In this document: positions 38,197 to 46,400 of the stretch, in pieces
Layout: each line of letters starts with the position of its first letter
Numbering within the stretch: position 1 is the first letter of the stretch
DNA from: Chitinophaga niastensis
GTDB taxonomy: Bacteria; Bacteroidota; Bacteroidia; Chitinophagales; Chitinophagaceae
Assembly: GCF_003014755.1 (NCBI RefSeq)
Contig: NZ_PYAW01000005.1
Span: forward strand, 186,001-250,000
Direction: 5' to 3'
DNA length: 64,000 bases
Notes under the pieces: generated by a model
Told to the model about the DNA's origin: nothing
Databases searched by the model: none
Seen by the model: the letters and a program-made list of their open reading frames with translations, nothing else
Position numbers and translations under genes: made by a program

Positions 38197-40497
38197 TTAC
38201 CGGCCCATTTGTGCCAGCACAGTATCAATCATCTTATTACCAGCCAGCCGCAGGTTGATGCGGTTGATGGTGGTATCTGACATAAACCAGTTCATGGTGT
38301 AAGAAGGCTCTTTGTCTGGAAACCTTACCCTTAAAGGGTCTTGCTGCCATTCCAAACTATCTTTATACAGTGGTATTTGTGTATATGATGCTTTCCGGTG
38401 ATAATAATTATTGATATCATACAGGAAGTGTTGTAACCGTATATCGTTGACGGTAGTTTGCATATCATACGCGCCAATAATGGTGAGTACCGGTGCAAAT
38501 AAATCGTTTTTTATAGGTGCTACTGATTTAAAATTGTTTTTGTCGGGTATCACCGGGCTGTTTGTAATATGCAGCACTTTAAAATTTAATTTACTGATTT
38601 GTTTATAGAGGGTACTGTTAGCGCCGTTTTCCCGCAGATCATCATCAGCAATATTGGTGATGCCCCGGATGATTTCCTGAATTACACCGGCTCCGGAATT
38701 ATCAAAGTAGCCGCCATCTACAAAGTATTGGTCCTTTATTCTGCCTGCCGGGCTTAAATAGGGGAACCTTGCTCCCAGAATGGCACCGGCAGTAATGGTG
38801 ATGTCTGAATCGTGGCGTAACAGGCTCAATACATCCACACGGTTATTAAAGATGTTGGAATCCAGTCGCAGATTGCTTACAACACCGGGGTTGCCATCCT
38901 GCATACGTGTAGTGTTGATGCAGAGGATAGGCATTGTTGTCAGGTTGCCTTTCATAGCCGGAAAGGCGGATAAGGCATTGTCAAAAGGAACGGTGTAGAG
39001 TGAATCGCCGGCTACGCCTGTACTTTTTTCAAAAGATTCTTCCAGTGCGGCTGCTCTGTCGGACTGGCTGCTGATCCGCAGGATATATTGAAAAAAGTCG
39101 GGTCCCAGCATCCTGGCAAAAGTATAGCTGAAATAATCCTGCTTGAGGTACGTCATAGCAGATTTTGTATATTTTGGAGCTGTCTGTTGCTGATCTCTCA
39201 GTAAAGCAAAAAAGGTAGCTACGCCTACACCGCCACCGGAGGTACCGGATAAACAAAAAATATGTTTTGAAAATCTGTCTTCTTTATGAGAGATGATAGA
39301 AGCGTCTTCTATTTTTCCCAGCACGGCAGCTGTCCAGTAAGCGGAGCGCGATGCGCCACCATTGGCCATTACAAAATACATATCGTAGGTGCTGTCTGAC
39401 GATACATTCCGGGTATTCAGCCATGCCTGTAAATAGGTACGCAACGATGGGCGCTGACTATAATTATTTTCATGGCCCGGAGCCGCTAAGGTGCGCACAT
39501 TATGTACTTCTTTTAATCCAAAAATTAATGCCAGTACAATAAGAATAAAGTGGAAACTCAGGCGGAAACGAACAGAGAAAGCCGTCACCACGTTGCCGAA
39601 TAATAGTAACATGCCGGAGGCCAGCAAGAGATAAGGGAAGGGGCCCATTTGCCGGGCAAACCGGAGGTTGTTGATGGCTACCACATAAAAAATGAGTGCG
39701 GCAAGTCCAATAAATAACAGCCAGCAGAAATATCCTTTTTCTTTCAGGGGTATGCAAAAATAATTCATTACAGGATCCAGCCAGCTGTGCTCCGGTGGTC
39801 CCTGACGGGCACGTTTATCCATTTCAAACCGGCGCAGATGAATATACAGCAGAAACACCACGTGCATCAGCAGGAGTAATCCCAGCAAAGTAAGTATATG
39901 CGTATGCGTTACCAGGTTACTGATAATGGTTAATGCCAGCCAAATAAACAGCAGGATATAAAAAAGTGTTCTGAAAAAAGGATGTTTTGCCATCTTCGTC
40001 AGATAGCCATTGAGGAACAACAGTCCGATGCTGGCAACTCCCAATATGATCCAGGCTGCCATAATGGGGATAGGATGACTTAATGCTGGTGATTGCAGCA
40101 ATGCCAGTTCCAGCAATAAAAAGCAGGTGTTCCCTATGATGCGTGGAAACTCATCCAGGAAAGGCTGACTGATTTCAAATAAACGATTTCGCTCATTATA
40201 GGCCTTGGTAGCTTCTTCGGGGGATATGTGGGCACCTGCCTCCAGGTTGCTGATCTGCTTTGATTTTTTGGTGTAGGAAATAATGCGGGAGGAATACCAG
40301 CTTACATATACCCAGAAGCCAATGGCCAGGAAGAAAATGATACGTATGCCATACCGGTTTTCCGTGAAGGCAATGATCACATCTTTCCCCTGATTGAGGG
40401 TCCAGCTAATAAAGAAAATAAGCAGCAAAAACAGGATGCCGGGAAAGAACAGCCATATGGCCCTCAGCAGATGAGAGATAAATCTTAAGGCACGCAT
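38197..40497 (-). CDS. membrane-anchored patatin-like phospholipase
   Basis: A 766-aa protein joining an N-terminal membrane region to a patatin acyl-hydrolase domain. About eight hydrophobic segments lie in residues 10-330 (for example WLFFPGILFLLLIFFISWTL and LTLLGLLLLMHVVFLLYIH). The lipase domain starts near YFVMANGGASRSAYWTAAVL. The nucleophile elbow is GTSGGG with Ser420; the catalytic Asp is D594 in VDGGYFDNSG. Such fusions hydrolyse membrane lipids at the membrane. Upstream on the same strand lies an alpha/beta hydrolase, with a palindromic repeat between. Substrate unknown. Confidence 0.88.
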   Translation of the reverse strand: MRALRFISHLLRAIWLFFPGILFLLLIFFISWTLNQGKDVIIAFTENRYGIRIIFFLAIGFWVYVSWYSSRIISYTKKSKQISNLEAGAHISPEEATKAYNERNRLFEISQPFLDEFPRIIGNTCFLLLELALLQSPALSHPIPIMAAWIILGVASIGLLFLNGYLTKMAKHPFFRTLFYILLFIWLALTIISNLVTHTHILTLLGLLLLMHVVFLLYIHLRRFEMDKRARQGPPEHSWLDPVMNYFCIPLKEKGYFCWLLFIGLAALIFYVVAINNLRFARQMGPFPYLLLASGMLLLFGNVVTAFSVRFRLSFHFILIVLALIFGLKEVHNVRTLAAPGHENNYSQRPSLRTYLQAWLNTRNVSSDSTYDMYFVMANGGASRSAYWTAAVLGKIEDASIISHKEDRFSKHIFCLSGTSGGGVGVATFFALLRDQQQTAPKYTKSAMTYLKQDYFSYTFARMLGPDFFQYILRISSQSDRAAALEESFEKSTGVAGDSLYTVPFDNALSAFPAMKGNLTTMPILCINTTRMQDGNPGVVSNLRLDSNIFNNRVDVLSLLRHDSDITITAGAILGARFPYLSPAGRIKDQYFVDGGYFDNSGAGVIQEIIRGITNIADDDLRENGANSTLYKQISKLNFKVLHITNSPVIPDKNNFKSVAPIKNDLFAPVLTIIGAYDMQTTVNDIRLQHFLYDINNYYHRKASYTQIPLYKDSLEWQQDPLRVRFPDKEPSYTMNWFMSDTTINRINLRLAGNKMIDTVLAQMGR

Positions 40498-40531
40498 TGT
40501 TATTCAGGGTTGTAATTAAATGTACGAAAAT

Positions 40532-40602
40532 AATTACGAATTGCGAATTACGATTTTACGCGAAGATCATCCGCTATAAACCGTAATTCGCAATTCGTAA
40601 TT
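40532..40602. repeat. palindromic repeat, AATTACGAATTG family (copy 2)
   Basis: A perfect 21-bp inverted repeat (40532-40552 and 40582-40602) with arms of the same sequence as the element at 7371-7437. The apex carries GCGAAGATC at 40560-40568. It lies 5 bases beyond the hydrolase stop and 35 bases before the patatin start, so it separates two genes on the same strand. Confidence 0.88.
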
Positions 40603-40607
40603 CGTAA

Positions 40608-41303
40608 TTATTTGATGAATATTTCCAACAGCGCATTAAATTCCACAGGTCTTTCCATCATGGGGGCATGTCCACATTGTGGAATCATCTTTAATGTTGA
40701 CTGGGGCAGATAACGTTTAAAATCATGTGCTACTTCCGGAGGTGTAATTTTATCGTCTGTTCCCCATATCAGCAGTACCGGGAGCTGTATATCCGGTAAC
40801 AGGTGTGCCACATAATTACGCTGGGCCGATTTGGCCATCCTGATAATACCAAAACATTTGCGGTTATCGGTGGTAATGTGGAATACTTCATCTACCAGCG
40901 CATCGGTAGCAGTGGCAGGATCATAAAAAGTGTAGGCCACACGCTCACGGATATACGCATAATTGCCACGTTTCGGGTAGCTGCCCATACTGGTGTTTTC
41001 GTATAACCCCGAACTGCCGGTAAGTACTAATTTAGCCACCTTTTCGGGATGCCGGTGCGTATACAGGATAGCTACATGTCCGCCCAGTGAGTTACCGATA
41101 AGGATTACCTGCTCCAGTTGTTCCGCTATAATATATGTTTCGAGGAAATCTACCAGGTATTCGAGGTTGTCGCATTTATGCTGATCATAGATAGGCAACG
41201 GGGGAATACGGATATCATAGTGTGGTCCGAAGTGTGCCACTACGCCTTCCCAGTTACTTAAACCACCAAAAAGGCCATGCAATAGAATAAGGCTTTGCTT
41301 CAT
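40608..41303 (-). CDS. alpha/beta-fold hydrolase
   Basis: A 231-aa cytoplasmic hydrolase. The oxyanion motif is LLHGLFGGLSNW, the nucleophile elbow is GNSLGG (Ser near residue 73), the acid residue lies in WGTDDKITPP, and the catalytic His in CGHAPMMERP near the end. Length and motif order match the small esterase/MhpC-like group. No substrate can be named. It is divided from the downstream patatin gene by a palindrome. Confidence 0.92.
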   Translation of the reverse strand: MKQSLILLHGLFGGLSNWEGVVAHFGPHYDIRIPPLPIYDQHKCDNLEYLVDFLETYIIAEQLEQVILIGNSLGGHVAILYTHRHPEKVAKLVLTGSSGLYENTSMGSYPKRGNYAYIRERVAYTFYDPATATDALVDEVFHITTDNRKCFGIIRMAKSAQRNYVAHLLPDIQLPVLLIWGTDDKITPPEVAHDFKRYLPQSTLKMIPQCGHAPMMERPVEFNALLEIFIK

Positions 41304-41352
41304 ATCTTTTTTGATACAAAACTACCAGATGGGAAATTGAGCGGCTGTGATC

Positions 41353-41961
41353 TCAATCACAAAAGTTACGGGTCTGATCCAGCAGGTATAATCGCGCTCT
41401 GCTTAAGGCTTCGCGGCTGGTGTACAGGTACCGGGCAATATTGGTGAGTGATATTTTTTGTATGATAGCAGGGCGGCGTTCCATCAAAAATCTATAGCGT
41501 TGCAGCGGGCTTTTTAAAGACAGGATATACTGGTGTTCGGATTGTTGTTCCATAAGTTCCTGGTACAGCTGCAGGTTTACATGCAGGAGGTTCAGGTGAA
41601 GGTCGTATAGTGGCTGCATTTTTTTGATATTGATCCTTAATATCACGGCATCTTCTACGGCAGTAATGCTCACCGCAGAAGGTGCTTTTTTATTATAGCT
41701 TTCGCAATTGGCCAGGAAGTCGTCAATAAAACTAAATTTTACAATTTTCTCGTTACATTCTTCATCCAGGATAGAAAATTTAAACATACCGGATATCACA
41801 AAAGCGGAGTACCGGGCTACTTTGCCGTAACGTAAAAAGGAATCACCTTTTTTGATATGTTTGATCGTGGCAATGTTATCCAGTAGCTGCCATTCAGCCA
41901 GCGTTACAACAGGATATTTTTTCATCAGGCGCTGATAGTGCGGCGCTAGTTCATGTATCAT
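41353..41961 (-). CDS. Crp/Fnr-family regulator
   Basis: A 202-aa regulator with an N-terminal cyclic-nucleotide-binding-like beta roll (about residues 20-125, KKGDSFLRYGKVARYSAFVI, SGMFKFSILDEE) and a C-terminal winged helix (SLTNIARYLYTSREALSRAR). No Fnr-type Cys cluster is present. The beta roll lacks the clear cAMP-binding Arg/Ser pattern, as often in Bacteroidota relatives, so its ligand is unknown. It reads on the same strand as the hydrolase and may control it. Confidence 0.9.
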   Translation of the reverse strand: MIHELAPHYQRLMKKYPVVTLAEWQLLDNIATIKHIKKGDSFLRYGKVARYSAFVISGMFKFSILDEECNEKIVKFSFIDDFLANCESYNKKAPSAVSITAVEDAVILRINIKKMQPLYDLHLNLLHVNLQLYQELMEQQSEHQYILSLKSPLQRYRFLMERRPAIIQKISLTNIARYLYTSREALSRARLYLLDQTRNFCD

Positions 41962-42005
41962 AAGCTGCAGTTTGCAGCTGTAAGATAAGTAAGAAAGGGA
42001 ATATT

Positions 42006-42182
42006 TGTCTTACTCAGGATTAGACTGATTATGCTGATTACCCTGATTTTCTTTTTTTGATTATAAAAAGGTTGGCGAAGATCAAAGCGAATAATACCCG
42101 CTCCGATCTTTGCTAATCTTTTTATAATCAAAAAAAGAAAATCAGGGTAATCAGCATAATCAGTCTAATCCTGGGTAAGACA
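42006..42182. repeat. 65-bp inverted repeat, TGATTACCCTGAT family (copy 2)
   Basis: Arms at 42006-42070 and 42118-42182 are reverse complements with one mismatch. They start TGTCTTACTCAGGATTAGAC and carry CTGATTACCCTGATTTTC, clearly related to the 44-bp element at 10146-10284 (shared TGTCT start, CAGGATT, GATT and TGATTACCCTGAT blocks). The 47-base apex contains GCGAAGATC (42075-42083) and can pair further with GATCTTTGC. Located between the Crp-like and DUF2383 genes, with no ORF inside. Confidence 0.9.
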
Positions 42183-42231
42183 ATTCCGGGTAAGACAATT
42201 GTTGTACAATCTCCCCATTATGGGCATAAAA

Positions 42232-42687
42232 TTAGGCTGCTTTATTACGGAGTGCCTTCACTTTATCATGTGCCTTTTTCAGTTTTTTTTGTTGGGTTGT
42301 CAGTAATTCGCGGATGTAGGCAGGTATATGTTCGTGGTCCAATGCGGAGCTATAGGCTCTTTGCATGGCATCTTCACTGGCTTCGCAGTTGGTGAGTATA
42401 GTGCGACGGTCAAATCCGGAGAAAACGGCTTTAATATCTGTCCAGGCGCGGTATATTTTGCCCGCGGCGGTGCTTTTTGTTTCCATTTTGCCGCCTGTGG
42501 CCTGTACTTCTGTGCCAAGGGCATTTCTGATCTTATGACTTTCACTGATCATATCCGCGAAAAGGGTCTTCAGGTCATTTTCTTCGGTTTCCTGCATGGC
42601 GTGCTCGTAGCCGGCTATACGGTCGTTGTTGATAGCAATCAGGTCATTCAGGATTTCATTGGTGGCTGCTGGAGTGATCGTTTCCAT
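42232..42687 (-). CDS. DUF2383/PA2169-type four-helix-bundle protein
   Basis: A 151-aa protein from ATG 42687 (METITPAATNEI); an upstream ATG at 42753 would add 22 residues with no family likeness. The helices ILNDLIAINNDRIAGYEHAM, LKTLFADMISESHKIRNALG and RRTILTNCEASEDAMQRAY fit the ferritin-like PA2169 family. Function is unknown; members are often stress-induced. The C-terminal half is rich in Lys. Gene stands alone. Confidence 0.85.
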   Translation of the reverse strand: METITPAATNEILNDLIAINNDRIAGYEHAMQETEENDLKTLFADMISESHKIRNALGTEVQATGGKMETKSTAAGKIYRAWTDIKAVFSGFDRRTILTNCEASEDAMQRAYSSALDHEHIPAYIRELLTTQQKKLKKAHDKVKALRNKAA

Positions 42688-42776
42688 GGTCAAAATTTTT
42701 AGGTGTATGGGATAGGCGCCATAAAACATGCCAACTAATGTTGCTTTTTTCAACTGTTACTATAAAATGAATGGTA

Positions 42777-43544
42777 TCAGGCCATGATGTTGAATACGGC
42801 CGTTTCTTCAAAGCGGGAGGCTACAATGATCCTGGTGCCATTGGCATGCTGATCAAATAATTCCTGCACCAGCGCAGGGCTGTTATTGTCTTTAGATAGA
42901 TGAGATAAGAGGAGATGACTCATAAAAGCGGGCCGGTAGGTAGTGAAGATTTCGAGTGCCTGTTTGTTGGACAGGTGTCCTTGCCCGCCACGGATACGGT
43001 TCTTCAGGTAGTAAGGGTATCTGCCCTTGTCCAGCATTTCCTCGTCATAATTAGCTTCCAGGAAGGCTGCGTGGCATTGCTGAAAATGACGGATCACATG
43101 TTCACAGGGGGCACCGATATCTGTAAATACGCCAATTTTTATTTCGTTGCCGGCTACTATAAAACTATGTGGTTCCGAGGCATCGTGGATTTTTGGAAAG
43201 GCTGTTACGGACAACGAACCTATTTGTACCGGCTCATATGGTGTGAACGATATGACCTGTTGGGCATTTATTGTAAGCCCGCCATGGGCGAGCGTGTCAG
43301 GGGTAATGTATACAGGCAGCTGGTATTTTTTAGCGAGCACTGTAACTCCTCTGATATGATCAATATGTTCGTGCGAAATGAAGATCGCTTTCACCTTACT
43401 CATTGTCAGCCCCAGGCGGCTCATCCGCTTTTCCGTTTCCCTGCAGGAGATACCCGCATCCACCAGTACGGCTTCATTGTCATTACCAATGTAATAACAG
43501 TTACCGTTGCTCCCCGAATTCAATGACGTAATAAATAGTGACAT
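42777..43544 (-). CDS. metallo-beta-lactamase-fold hydrolase (YycJ/WalJ-like)
   Basis: A 255-aa MBL-fold enzyme. The start MSLFITSLNSGSNGNCYYIG, then VLVDAGISCRETEKRM, and the metal motif ISHEHIDHIRGV (HxHxDH) are typical of the YycJ/WalJ group, which includes DNA-linked exonucleases. Further ligands are in PKIHDASEPHSF and FLEANYDEEML. No signal peptide. It diverges from lgt with a 111-bp gap. Confidence 0.9.
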   Translation of the reverse strand: MSLFITSLNSGSNGNCYYIGNDNEAVLVDAGISCRETEKRMSRLGLTMSKVKAIFISHEHIDHIRGVTVLAKKYQLPVYITPDTLAHGGLTINAQQVISFTPYEPVQIGSLSVTAFPKIHDASEPHSFIVAGNEIKIGVFTDIGAPCEHVIRHFQQCHAAFLEANYDEEMLDKGRYPYYLKNRIRGGQGHLSNKQALEIFTTYRPAFMSHLLLSHLSKDNNSPALVQELFDQHANGTRIIVASRFEETAVFNIMA

Positions 43545-43607
43545 GCTGCCAAAGGTAGAATTTCATTCTGAGATTTAATTATTTGGTTCTTTATAAATGC
43601 AACATTG

Positions 43608-43635
43608 TTGCATATTGTTTTTTGAGTTATGTTTG
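43608..43635 (+). promoter_or_regulatory. Bacteroidota-type promoter for lgt
   Basis: TATGTTTG at 43628-43635 matches the TAnnTTTG -7 consensus, with TTG at 43608-43610 (17-bp spacing) as -33. It would start transcription just before the ATG at 43656. Confidence 0.55.
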
Positions 43636-43655
43636 CATTTAATTGAGTTGCGCAG

Positions 43656-44486
43656 ATGATGATGTATTTACAATGGGACGTAGCGCCCGAAATTTTCCGG
43701 ATCGGTGGCTTCGCCCTGCGGTATTATAGTGTAGCCTTTATGCTGGCATTTTCATCAGCCTATGGCGTACTGTTTTATGTATTTAAAGGAGAGGGCAGGC
43801 CCAAAGAAATGCTGGACAGGCTACTGATCTATATTATGCCGGGTACCCTGGTGGGCGCCCGTTTGGGGCATTGTTTCTTTTATGATTTCGCTTATTATAA
43901 ATATCATTTATGGGAGATGTTCCTGCCCTTTACGATGGAGCATCATCACTTTGAGTTTACGGGCTACCAGGGCCTTGCCAGTCATGGTGGCGCCGCAGGT
44001 ATTTTGCTGGCAGCCGCTTTGTTTTGCCGCAGGTACCAGGTGCCGTTTATCTGGCTGCTGGACCGGCTTTCGATAGTTGTGCCACTGGCCGGATTTTTTA
44101 TACGCACCGGGAACTTTTTTAACTCCGAAATCATCGGGATACCTGCCAAACTGCCATTGGCCGTGGTGTTTACCCGGATAGATCTTATTCCGCGTCATCC
44201 GGCTCAGTTGTATGAAGCGGCATGTTATGTCATCATCTTCGCGGTATTATTGTACGGTTATAAAAAAGGAATAGCCTTTACCAAACCGGGTTATCTGTTT
44301 GGGTGGCTGCTGATACTGGTATTCAGCGCACGTTTTATGATTGAATTTATGAAGGAAAACCAGGTGGCCTTTGAAAACGGTCATCCCCTGAATATGGGGC
44401 AGCTGTTGAGTTTGCCGCTGATAGCTTTGGGTATGTATTATATAACTTATTATAAAAGGAAATATGGAAATAAAACATCCCATTAA
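43656..44486 (+). CDS. lgt: prolipoprotein diacylglyceryl transferase
   Basis: A 276-aa inner-membrane enzyme that moves diacylglycerol from phosphatidylglycerol to the Cys of prelipoproteins. Seven hydrophobic segments are visible. Key motifs are GTLVGARLGHCFFYD, GLASHGGAAG and the Lgt signature FIRTGNFFNSEIIG, with a later RHPAQLYEA. Three ATGs lie at the start (43656, 43659 and a third two codons later); I keep the first. It overlaps the CobW-type gene by 23 bases, so the two are coupled. The many SusD and other lipoproteins here depend on this enzyme. Confidence 0.96.
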   Translation: MMMYLQWDVAPEIFRIGGFALRYYSVAFMLAFSSAYGVLFYVFKGEGRPKEMLDRLLIYIMPGTLVGARLGHCFFYDFAYYKYHLWEMFLPFTMEHHHFEFTGYQGLASHGGAAGILLAAALFCRRYQVPFIWLLDRLSIVVPLAGFFIRTGNFFNSEIIGIPAKLPLAVVFTRIDLIPRHPAQLYEAACYVIIFAVLLYGYKKGIAFTKPGYLFGWLLILVFSARFMIEFMKENQVAFENGHPLNMGQLLSLPLIALGMYYITYYKRKYGNKTSH

Positions 44487-45402
44487 CGTATATATCATTA
44501 CCGGTTTTTTGGGTGCAGGTAAAACAACAGCCCTGAATGCCCTGCTGGCACAGTTCTCCGGCTCAAAAAATGTGGTGGTCGAAAATGAGTTTGGTAAGGT
44601 GAATATAGATGCTACCCTGATTGCTGAAAAGATAGATCACCTGTACGAGCTCACCAGTGGCTGTATTTGCTGCTCGCTGGATAATGAGCTGCTGGAAGTA
44701 TTAGGAGGTATCCTTGGCATGGCTAATCGTCCTGATAACCTCTTTATTGAAACCACAGGTATTGCAGATGTGGGCAACATCATCGGAATGTTTCATCTGC
44801 CGGATGTTAAAAACCACTATGAGCTGATCCGGACTATTTGTATAGTAGATGCGGAAAACGTGGAGGAGCGCCTGGAGCAGGTGCCGGAAACGGGTAAACA
44901 AATTTCCTGTGCAGATGTGATCATCATCAATAAAATAAAATCCCTCACTACACCGGCGCTTATCAATTTATATCATCAGCTGGAACAGGCCAACCCATTG
45001 GCTTTTATCACGATTTCGGAAAACGGGGAAGTAGCGGTTAAAGACTTACAGCTGTCGGAAAAGCCCCTGCGCCAACAGGCACCGCCGGCACCGGTTAAAC
45101 ATCTCCATAAAATAAATACAGTATTATTTGAATCTCCGGAAGCCTTTGATCTTAACTACCTGGTGTATGTACTGGATTTTCATTTTAACGTATATCCGCA
45201 CCAGTTATATCGCATAAAAGGATATGTAAGGGCAAAGGACAGTGAAGAAAAGATGCTGGTGCAGTCTACCGGAAAATATCTCAGCATTGTACCTGCGGGC
45301 AGTTGGGGCGACATGCCGCCTTCTTCTGTACTCGTATTTATAGGTAAGGAGCTGAAAACTGCTACTATCAAACGTATATTGGAACCGGCACTGAAAAAAT
45401 AA
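44464..45402 (+). CDS. CobW/P47K-family metal-chaperone GTPase
   Basis: A 312-aa COG0523 GTPase. Walker A GFLGAGKTTALNALL, the metal-binding SGCICCSLDNELL (CxCC) and a guanine-recognition region with VIINKIKS are present. The C-terminal CobW domain is at about residues 210-300. The family delivers Zn, Co or other metals to target enzymes; which metal cannot be read here. It overlaps lgt by 23 bases. Confidence 0.92.
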   Translation: MEIKHPINVYIITGFLGAGKTTALNALLAQFSGSKNVVVENEFGKVNIDATLIAEKIDHLYELTSGCICCSLDNELLEVLGGILGMANRPDNLFIETTGIADVGNIIGMFHLPDVKNHYELIRTICIVDAENVEERLEQVPETGKQISCADVIIINKIKSLTTPALINLYHQLEQANPLAFITISENGEVAVKDLQLSEKPLRQQAPPAPVKHLHKINTVLFESPEAFDLNYLVYVLDFHFNVYPHQLYRIKGYVRAKDSEEKMLVQSTGKYLSIVPAGSWGDMPPSSVLVFIGKELKTATIKRILEPALKK

Positions 45403-45462
45403 TTGTGTGACGGATATAAAAAATTGCCCTGGTTCCAATAATTTTTCTTTGGAGCAATCTGT

Positions 45463-45497
45463 AAAAAAAAACAGCAGCGTTTTGCTGCTGTTTTTTT
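45463..45497. terminator. intrinsic terminator, usable both ways
   Basis: ACAGCAGC (45471-45478) pairs with GCTGCTGT (45484-45491) over a GTTTT loop, with an A-run before and a T-run after. It serves the lgt-cobW transcript and, on the other strand, the SusCD2-phosphoesterase transcript. Confidence 0.9.
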
Positions 45498-46392
45498 AAT
45501 AAGTATGTGGTATGTATTCATTTTCTACCTCTCCATTTTCATATAGTTTAAGGATAGCATAACCGGGAGGTGTTTCGAGATAATACCCGGTACCGGCAGA
45601 ATCCTTATCTCCTTTTCCCCACCAGAACCCGCTCATGGCGCCATTGCAGCAATAGCGGATACCATTGTAAACAGCATTATCCGAAAGATGATTGTGGCCG
45701 CTTAAACAAACTTTTACTTTGTCGCGATGCTTATAAAATAAGCTTTTCAGCCGCTGATGATCTTTATGTCCACCACCTACCAGTATGGGTGTAACGCCTA
45801 ATATGGGGTAGTGGGACATTACGAGGGTAGGTGTGCCCGGCGCCAGTTGCTGCAGGTCCTGCTCCAGCCACTGATACTGTTCTTCATCCAGTGACACATC
45901 TTTGTTGTTGCCATCAAGAATGATAAAATGCCAGCCATTTTTGGTAACGCTATAATACCGGTGCGGTATTTTTAATCGTTTTACCACATAGTCTTTGCCA
46001 TACATATTATCTTCCTGTGAAGGTGCTTTCCACCAGATATCGTGGTTGCCGATACAACTGTAAATGTTGTAAGATTTTAAAGACGCAATGCAGTCGTCCC
46101 AGATACTCCAGAGCTGTGTTACCCTTTCTCTTTTTACATCATCGTAGGAAGCATCAAAAATAGCGTCACCGCCATTAAGGAAAAAATCCACGTTCTTTTT
46201 TTTGATCTCTTCCAGGCATTTTTTAAAACGTTCCGGTGCATTTTCATCTTGCCGTATATGCACATCCGTTATATGCGCTACCGTTAGCACCGGCTTGCGT
46301 TTGTTACTGGTAGCTGCTTTAATAGCGGCCGGACCCAATAGGGTGCCGGCTGCCATTAATCCTGTGTGTTTGAGAATATCTCTCCTGTTCAT
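45496..46392 (-). CDS. exported calcineurin-like metallophosphoesterase
   Basis: A 298-aa hydrolase with a Tat-type signal (NRRDILKHTGLMAAGTLLG). The metallophosphoesterase ligands are AHITDVHIRQ (DxH), NGGDAIFD (GDxxxD), GNHDIWW (GNHD), VMSHYPILG and GHNHLSDNA (GHxH). It is the last gene of the SusCD2 operon, 8 bases after susD, so its substrate is probably a phosphorylated compound imported or cut at the cell surface. A phosphodiester or glycerophosphoryl target is inference. Confidence 0.92.
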   Translation of the reverse strand: MNRRDILKHTGLMAAGTLLGPAAIKAATSNKRKPVLTVAHITDVHIRQDENAPERFKKCLEEIKKKNVDFFLNGGDAIFDASYDDVKRERVTQLWSIWDDCIASLKSYNIYSCIGNHDIWWKAPSQEDNMYGKDYVVKRLKIPHRYYSVTKNGWHFIILDGNNKDVSLDEEQYQWLEQDLQQLAPGTPTLVMSHYPILGVTPILVGGGHKDHQRLKSLFYKHRDKVKVCLSGHNHLSDNAVYNGIRYCCNGAMSGFWWGKGDKDSAGTGYYLETPPGYAILKLYENGEVENEYIPHTY

Positions 46393-46400
46393 ACAATTAT

